DNA from: Methylorubrum sp. B1-46
Lineage (GTDB): Bacteria > Pseudomonadota > Alphaproteobacteria > Rhizobiales > Beijerinckiaceae
Direction of reading: 5' to 3'
Length of the DNA: 64,000 bases
NCBI RefSeq assembly: GCF_021117295.1
Contig: NZ_CP088247.1
Span: forward strand, 3,735,001-3,799,000
Below are positions 60,475 through 64,000 of the stretch, in pieces; within the stretch, counting starts at the first letter, position 1, and every line of letters begins with the position of its first letter. The translations under genes and the position numbers were made by a program. The notes under the pieces are model-generated. The model saw only the letters and a program-made list of their open reading frames with translations. It was not told the origin of the DNA and searched no databases.

Positions 60475-62175
60475 CAATAGGGACCCAGGATCGGCGTCCA
60501 AAAGGGGCTCTGACTCACTTTCGGTGCAGGCGGGTTGATGGATCTCGGCTTCAGCCGTCGGAGATCCGGCCATGCCCCGCAGCCTTCATCTCGGTTCTGT
60601 CGTTCCGCCCGGCCTTGTCGTCGATCACATCGAGGTGGGGGCGGGTCTGACCATCACCGCTCGGCCGACCGCCGCGTCGGCCCGATGTCCGAGGTGTGAC
60701 GGGATCTCGTCCCGTGTGCACAGCCGGTACATCCGCACCCTATCGGATCTGCCGGTCGCTGGCCGACGCGTCGTCATCACGATCAGCGTCCGCCGCTTCC
60801 GGTGCGTCGGAACGGAATGCCGGACGAAGGTCTTCGCCGAGCGGCTCGAACCGGACCTCGCCGCCGCCTACGCCCGACGAACAGGACGGCTGGAGACCAT
60901 CGTCCATCATCTCGGCCTCGCACTCGGTGGCAGGCCGGCGGAGAGCTTCGCCCGCCGACTGATGGTGCCGGCGAGCCGGGACACGATGCTGCGAACCGTG
61001 CGCCGCCGCGCCCAGAGGCCGGCCGAGACCCTGACCGTGATCGGCATCGACGATTGGGCCTTCCGCCGTGGGCAACGCTACGGCACGCTGATCTGCGACC
61101 TGGAGCGGCGGCGCGTCGTCGCCCTCCTGCCGGATCGCGAGAGCGGCACCGTCGAGGCATGGCTCACCGCCCATCCCGAGATCGCCGTCCTCGCCCGTGA
61201 CCGCGGCGGCGGCTACGGCGAGGCCGCGGCGCGGGCGTTGCCCACGACGATCCAGGTCGCCGACCGCTGGCATCTGATGGAGAACGCCAGCGCCGCCTTC
61301 CTCGATGCCGTGCGCAAGTCGATGAACGCCATCCGAGTCGCGGTGGGCGCCGCCACGATCGACCCCAATCGGCTGACCTGCGCCGAGCGCCTGCAATACG
61401 AGGGCTACCGTCGGCGCACGGCGACTGCCGAGGCGATACTGACGCTGTCGCGACAGGGCATGCCGATCCGGCAGATCGTCTGCACGACCGGCCACAGCCG
61501 CAGGCTCGTGCGCCACGTGTTGCGCGGCCTGACCGGTGACGTGTTCCGGGCGCGCCAGAGCAGCCTGGAGTCCTACCTGCCCCGGCTCGACGACGAGTGG
61601 GCGGCCGGCTGCCGCAACGGTGCCGAACTCTGGCGACGCCTGCGCGCCGGCGGGTTCACCGGCAGCCTCCGCGTCGTTGGAGAGTGGGCGACCCGCCGTC
61701 GGCGCCATGAGCAGTCCCCCGCGGGTGCTCCCGGCAAGGTACCCTCTGCACGCCTCCTCGCGCGACTGATGACGACCGGGCGGGATGGCCTGAGCAAGGC
61801 CGAGGCCGTGACGGTGACGACGATCGAGGCAGCGGTACCGGCGCTCGACGAGGCGCGCTCTCTCCTGGCCGGCTTCCAGGCCATGATCCGCGAGCGGAGA
61901 ACACACGACCTCGACACCTGGATCGACACGGCGGCTCGCAGCCTCCTCGCGTCCTTCGCGAACGGCCTGTCGCGAGACAGAAAGGCTGTCGCCGCGGCGC
62001 TGGCCGAGCCCTGGTCGAATGGCCAGACCGAGGGGCAGATCACTCGCCTCAAGCTCGTGAAGCGACAGATGTTCGGTCGGGCCAAGCTCGATCTGCTCGA
62101 AGCGCGGCTGATCGGCGTTGGGTGACGCCGGCTGCATCAGGAGTGCGCCAGACCCCCTATTGGACGCCGATTGAC
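60475..62175. mobile_element. ISL3-family element 2
   Basis: Near-perfect ends ATCGGCGTCCAAAAGGGG (60490-60507) and, inward from the right (62153-62171), ATCGGCGTCCAATAGGGG; two related CCAAxAGGG copies sit at the left. Encodes one intact rightward transposase. The left edge abuts ISL3 element 1, so the exact left end may be lost. Confidence 0.75.
60572..62125 (+). CDS. ISL3-family transposase
   Basis: 517 residues, intact. Zinc-finger: CPRCDGISSRVHSRYIRTLSDLPVAGRRV...RRFRCVGTECRTKVFAERL; then HHLGLALGGRPAESFARRLMVPASRDTMLRTVRRR; DDE core: VIGIDDWAFRRGQRYGTLICDLERRRVVALLPDRES, VADRWHLMENASAAFLDAV, EPWSNGQTEGQITRLKLVKRQMFGRAKLDLLEAR. Starts ATG 60572. Full-length and likely active. Confidence 0.93.
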   Translation: MPRSLHLGSVVPPGLVVDHIEVGAGLTITARPTAASARCPRCDGISSRVHSRYIRTLSDLPVAGRRVVITISVRRFRCVGTECRTKVFAERLEPDLAAAYARRTGRLETIVHHLGLALGGRPAESFARRLMVPASRDTMLRTVRRRAQRPAETLTVIGIDDWAFRRGQRYGTLICDLERRRVVALLPDRESGTVEAWLTAHPEIAVLARDRGGGYGEAAARALPTTIQVADRWHLMENASAAFLDAVRKSMNAIRVAVGAATIDPNRLTCAERLQYEGYRRRTATAEAILTLSRQGMPIRQIVCTTGHSRRLVRHVLRGLTGDVFRARQSSLESYLPRLDDEWAAGCRNGAELWRRLRAGGFTGSLRVVGEWATRRRRHEQSPAGAPGKVPSARLLARLMTTGRDGLSKAEAVTVTTIEAAVPALDEARSLLAGFQAMIRERRTHDLDTWIDTAARSLLASFANGLSRDRKAVAAALAEPWSNGQTEGQITRLKLVKRQMFGRAKLDLLEARLIGVG

Positions 62176-62314
62176 ACACCGAAGTCTGCGATACCGGGTC
62201 TCCCCGCTCCGCAACCCTGTCGGCTGCCATCCAAACCTGGTCCCTGATCGGCATCTCCCGTCTCCTGCAGAGGCGAGGATCACAGAAGCTCGTAAACAAA
62301 GCGCACTCGGGAAG

Positions 62315-62351
62315 CGGAAAGCGGGAAGCGCTGTCCGCTTCCCGCTTTCCG
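62315..62351. terminator. hairpin downstream of the Hsp70-like gene
   Basis: 16-bp perfect stem (62315-62330 with 62336-62351, CGGAAAGCGGGAAGCG) around CTGTC, about 20 bases past the stop of the leftward Hsp70 gene. No T run on the minus side. Plausible terminator, or repeat. Confidence 0.6.
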
Positions 62352-62369
62352 TCGCCGGCTTCCAGTCAA

Positions 62370-64000
62370 TCAGCTCGAAGGGTAGGAGTGAACGGCAACT
62401 CCGATAGTTGATGCCGGAGGAAGACCCTTGCCGCATGACCGGCCGCGGCAGGCTTCAACTGGTGGCTCGGCCTTGATTTGCGTGAGGAGGCGGCCGCACC
62501 GCGAGCACGGCAGGTAGAACTCCCGCTCCTTGTTCTGTCGGTCGCTGGAGGCCGTCGTCCGGTTGTCGAAGTGGCTGACGCGCCAAGCCGCCACGAGGTC
62601 GCCCGGCACCAGGCGCCATAGGTCATCGTGGCGGAGACGCCCGCCGTCGTCGATAGCCACGTTCGTCCGCTGCGTCAGGTTCGTCTTCGTGGCGGATGCC
62701 GGCGACGACCCCTTCGTACCCGTGGAGCCTGCCCCCTCTCCGCCGGCGAACCCGCCGCGGCCAGGAACCGGCAGGGCCAGGCCGAAGTCGATGTCGTGGA
62801 ACTCCTCCCTCCGTTCGGCGCGGCGGCCGGTCGAGCGGAGTAGGACGCTGGCGACGTAGTCGTGGTCGATGCTCAGGTGGCACTCGATGCGTTCGAGTAG
62901 GGGGTCCGCCTTAGCGTCGACCGGCACGCTCATGGAGCAGAGGAGCGACCGAGGGTCGGTGGGCGAGACCAGCCCGACCTTATCGGGCTTCGCGATCTCG
63001 ACGACCGCCACGCCCTCCCGGGGGTCCACGCAGTAGAGGCGCGTGTTGGGTACGGTCTTCGTCTCGTTCTCGACCGGGAGCTCGAAGCCGGCCTCGACGA
63101 GCCGGTGGTAGGAGCCGCGTCCGGAGCTGTCCGCCACGAGGATCTCAATGGGCTTCGACAGCCTGAGCCTGAGGCCGTCATGGGCGATCCACGCCGCGCC
63201 CTCGGCGATGATGCGGTCGCCGTTGTCGATGTCCGCCACCCGCCCGACGAACCGCTCGAAAAGCCCGTCGGCGATGGCCGGCATGTTCACCATGCCGCCC
63301 GTCGCGAGGCAGAGCTCGATGTCGCGGTTGGTAAGCCGGGCGCGGGCGAGGATGTCGTCGATCCGCTTGAGCCCGCGCGCCACGAGGTCCGAGCAAACCG
63401 AGTCCAGGTCGGCGCGTGTGATGGTCTCTACGAGGTTTTGGGCGGGGCCCGTCGTCCTCAGGTAGTTCCTGATGATGACGTCCTCCTCGTCGGCGCCTTG
63501 CGCCGAAAGGCCGATCTTCACGATCTCGCACTGATTGAGGAGCTTGGCGCCCATCCCGGGCTGTTCCATGCCGCGGATGTCATGAAGCCGGTGGGACGCG
63601 GCGTGACGGTCTCTCAGGAGGTTGGTCAGGCGGACGTCGAACTCGTCGCCCCCGATCTCGTTGTCGCCGTCGTTCTCGATCTGCATGATCGCACCGCCCT
63701 GAATGCGGCACAGCGTGAGGTCGAGGGTTCCGCCGCCCCAGTCGAAGACCAGGACCGAACGGCCCTCCAATTGGGCTATCTGGCGCTGGTAGTCGGGCCT
63801 CGACCGCAGGTACCCGTACAGCGCCGCCACGGGCTCGTGAACGAACTGCACGACCGAGATGCCGGCCGCCCGGGCGGCCTCCCGCAACGCCCGGCGCTGG
63901 GGGCCGCCGAAGTCCACCGGGATGGTCATCACGGCGCGCGTCAGGGCCACGCCCTCGGCGACCGAGCGCGCCTTCAGGGCGTCGGTCTTCACGTGCCGCA
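62370..64000 (-). CDS. Hsp70-family protein with C-terminal cysteine-rich module (5' end beyond window)
   Basis: At least 540 residues on the minus strand; the open frame continues past 64000, so the phosphate-1 loop (GIDLGT) is outside. Visible: IPVDFGGPQRRALREAARAAGISVVQFVHEPVAALYGY, phosphate-2 motif LVFDWGGGTLDLTLCRI, adenosine motif LCLATGGMVNMPAI. The substrate-binding part differs from DnaK (ECHLSIDHDYVASVLLRSTGRR). The last ~40 residues hold CSRCGRLLTQIKAEPPVEACRGRSC, four cysteines suited to zinc. Not a housekeeping DnaK; probably a specialised chaperone of the accessory region. Confidence 0.82.
   Translation of the reverse strand, partial: RHVKTDALKARSVAEGVALTRAVMTIPVDFGGPQRRALREAARAAGISVVQFVHEPVAALYGYLRSRPDYQRQIAQLEGRSVLVFDWGGGTLDLTLCRIQGGAIMQIENDGDNEIGGDEFDVRLTNLLRDRHAASHRLHDIRGMEQPGMGAKLLNQCEIVKIGLSAQGADEEDVIIRNYLRTTGPAQNLVETITRADLDSVCSDLVARGLKRIDDILARARLTNRDIELCLATGGMVNMPAIADGLFERFVGRVADIDNGDRIIAEGAAWIAHDGLRLRLSKPIEILVADSSGRGSYHRLVEAGFELPVENETKTVPNTRLYCVDPREGVAVVEIAKPDKVGLVSPTDPRSLLCSMSVPVDAKADPLLERIECHLSIDHDYVASVLLRSTGRRAERREEFHDIDFGLALPVPGRGGFAGGEGAGSTGTKGSSPASATKTNLTQRTNVAIDDGGRLRHDDLWRLVPGDLVAAWRVSHFDNRTTASSDRQNKEREFYLPCSRCGRLLTQIKAEPPVEACRGRSCGKGLPPASTIGVAVHSYPSS

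Noticed and set aside
62171..62407. 78-residue plus-strand frame after ISL3 element 2
   Set aside because: Runs through the hairpin and non-coding DNA; no ribosome site or domain.

Overview
The window is high-GC DNA that looks like an alphaproteobacterium of the Hyphomicrobiales, most likely Methylobacterium or Methylorubrum. This is inferred from protein style, codon use, the IS families (IS3, IS5, IS630, ISL3), a GcrA-like regulator and short dispersed palindromes. No 16S rRNA or species marker is present, so the genus is a judgement. The mosaic layout suggests a chromosome with several acquired segments.

Layout. 1-4.4 kb: a leftward sugar/glycan operon of two nucleotide-sugar epimerases, a B12-binding radical SAM enzyme and a glycosyltransferase cut by the window edge. 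4.8-5.4 kb: an IS5-family remnant. 5.8-10.6 kb: a type VI secretion spike and effector module (VgrG, DUF2169 adaptor, PAAR-like DUF4150, RHS-like effector) whose effector is cut off by an IS3 element. A fragment of a second IS3 element follows. 12.3-14.7 kb: a compact phage-like operon (HNH nuclease, PP1-type phosphatase, small proteins) ending near tRNA-Gln. 15-22.9 kb: housekeeping-like genes (SDR, prfC, TerB, an SsuABC/TauABC-type importer, DUF3597, an L,D-transpeptidase-fold protein).

23.4-35.7 kb: an integrative element. It starts at a tRNA 3' fragment (CAU anticodon) next to a tyrosine integrase and carries mostly unknown genes, a GcrA-like protein and a small XRE-like regulator. The matching right end was not found, so the element could end near 35.7 kb or run beyond the window. 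36-47.4 kb: a sulfite/redox region with a Crp/Fnr regulator, pentapeptide protein, YeiH-type exporter, soluble sulfite oxidase, LysR regulator, a Tat-exported SorA with a cytochrome c, DUF305 and YncE-like proteins, and two ECF sigma/anti-sigma pairs.

48-64 kb: accessory DNA. It holds a truncated serine recombinase and two large genes of unknown function. Next comes a leftward operon encoding a 57-residue basic protein, a ComEC-like metallo-beta-lactamase-fold protein, one 762-residue polypeptide joining E2-like, E1-like and JAB/JAMM modules, and a four-TM membrane protein. No CD-NTase is visible, so it is not canonical type II CBASS. It is the best candidate here for an under-described ubiquitin-like conjugation, possibly defence, system. 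Divergent from it is an XRE-ImmA/IrrE regulator with a PIN-like protein. The right flank is an ISL3 element carrying an IS630 insertion, a second ISL3 element, and an Hsp70-family gene with a C-terminal cysteine-rich module that runs off the window.
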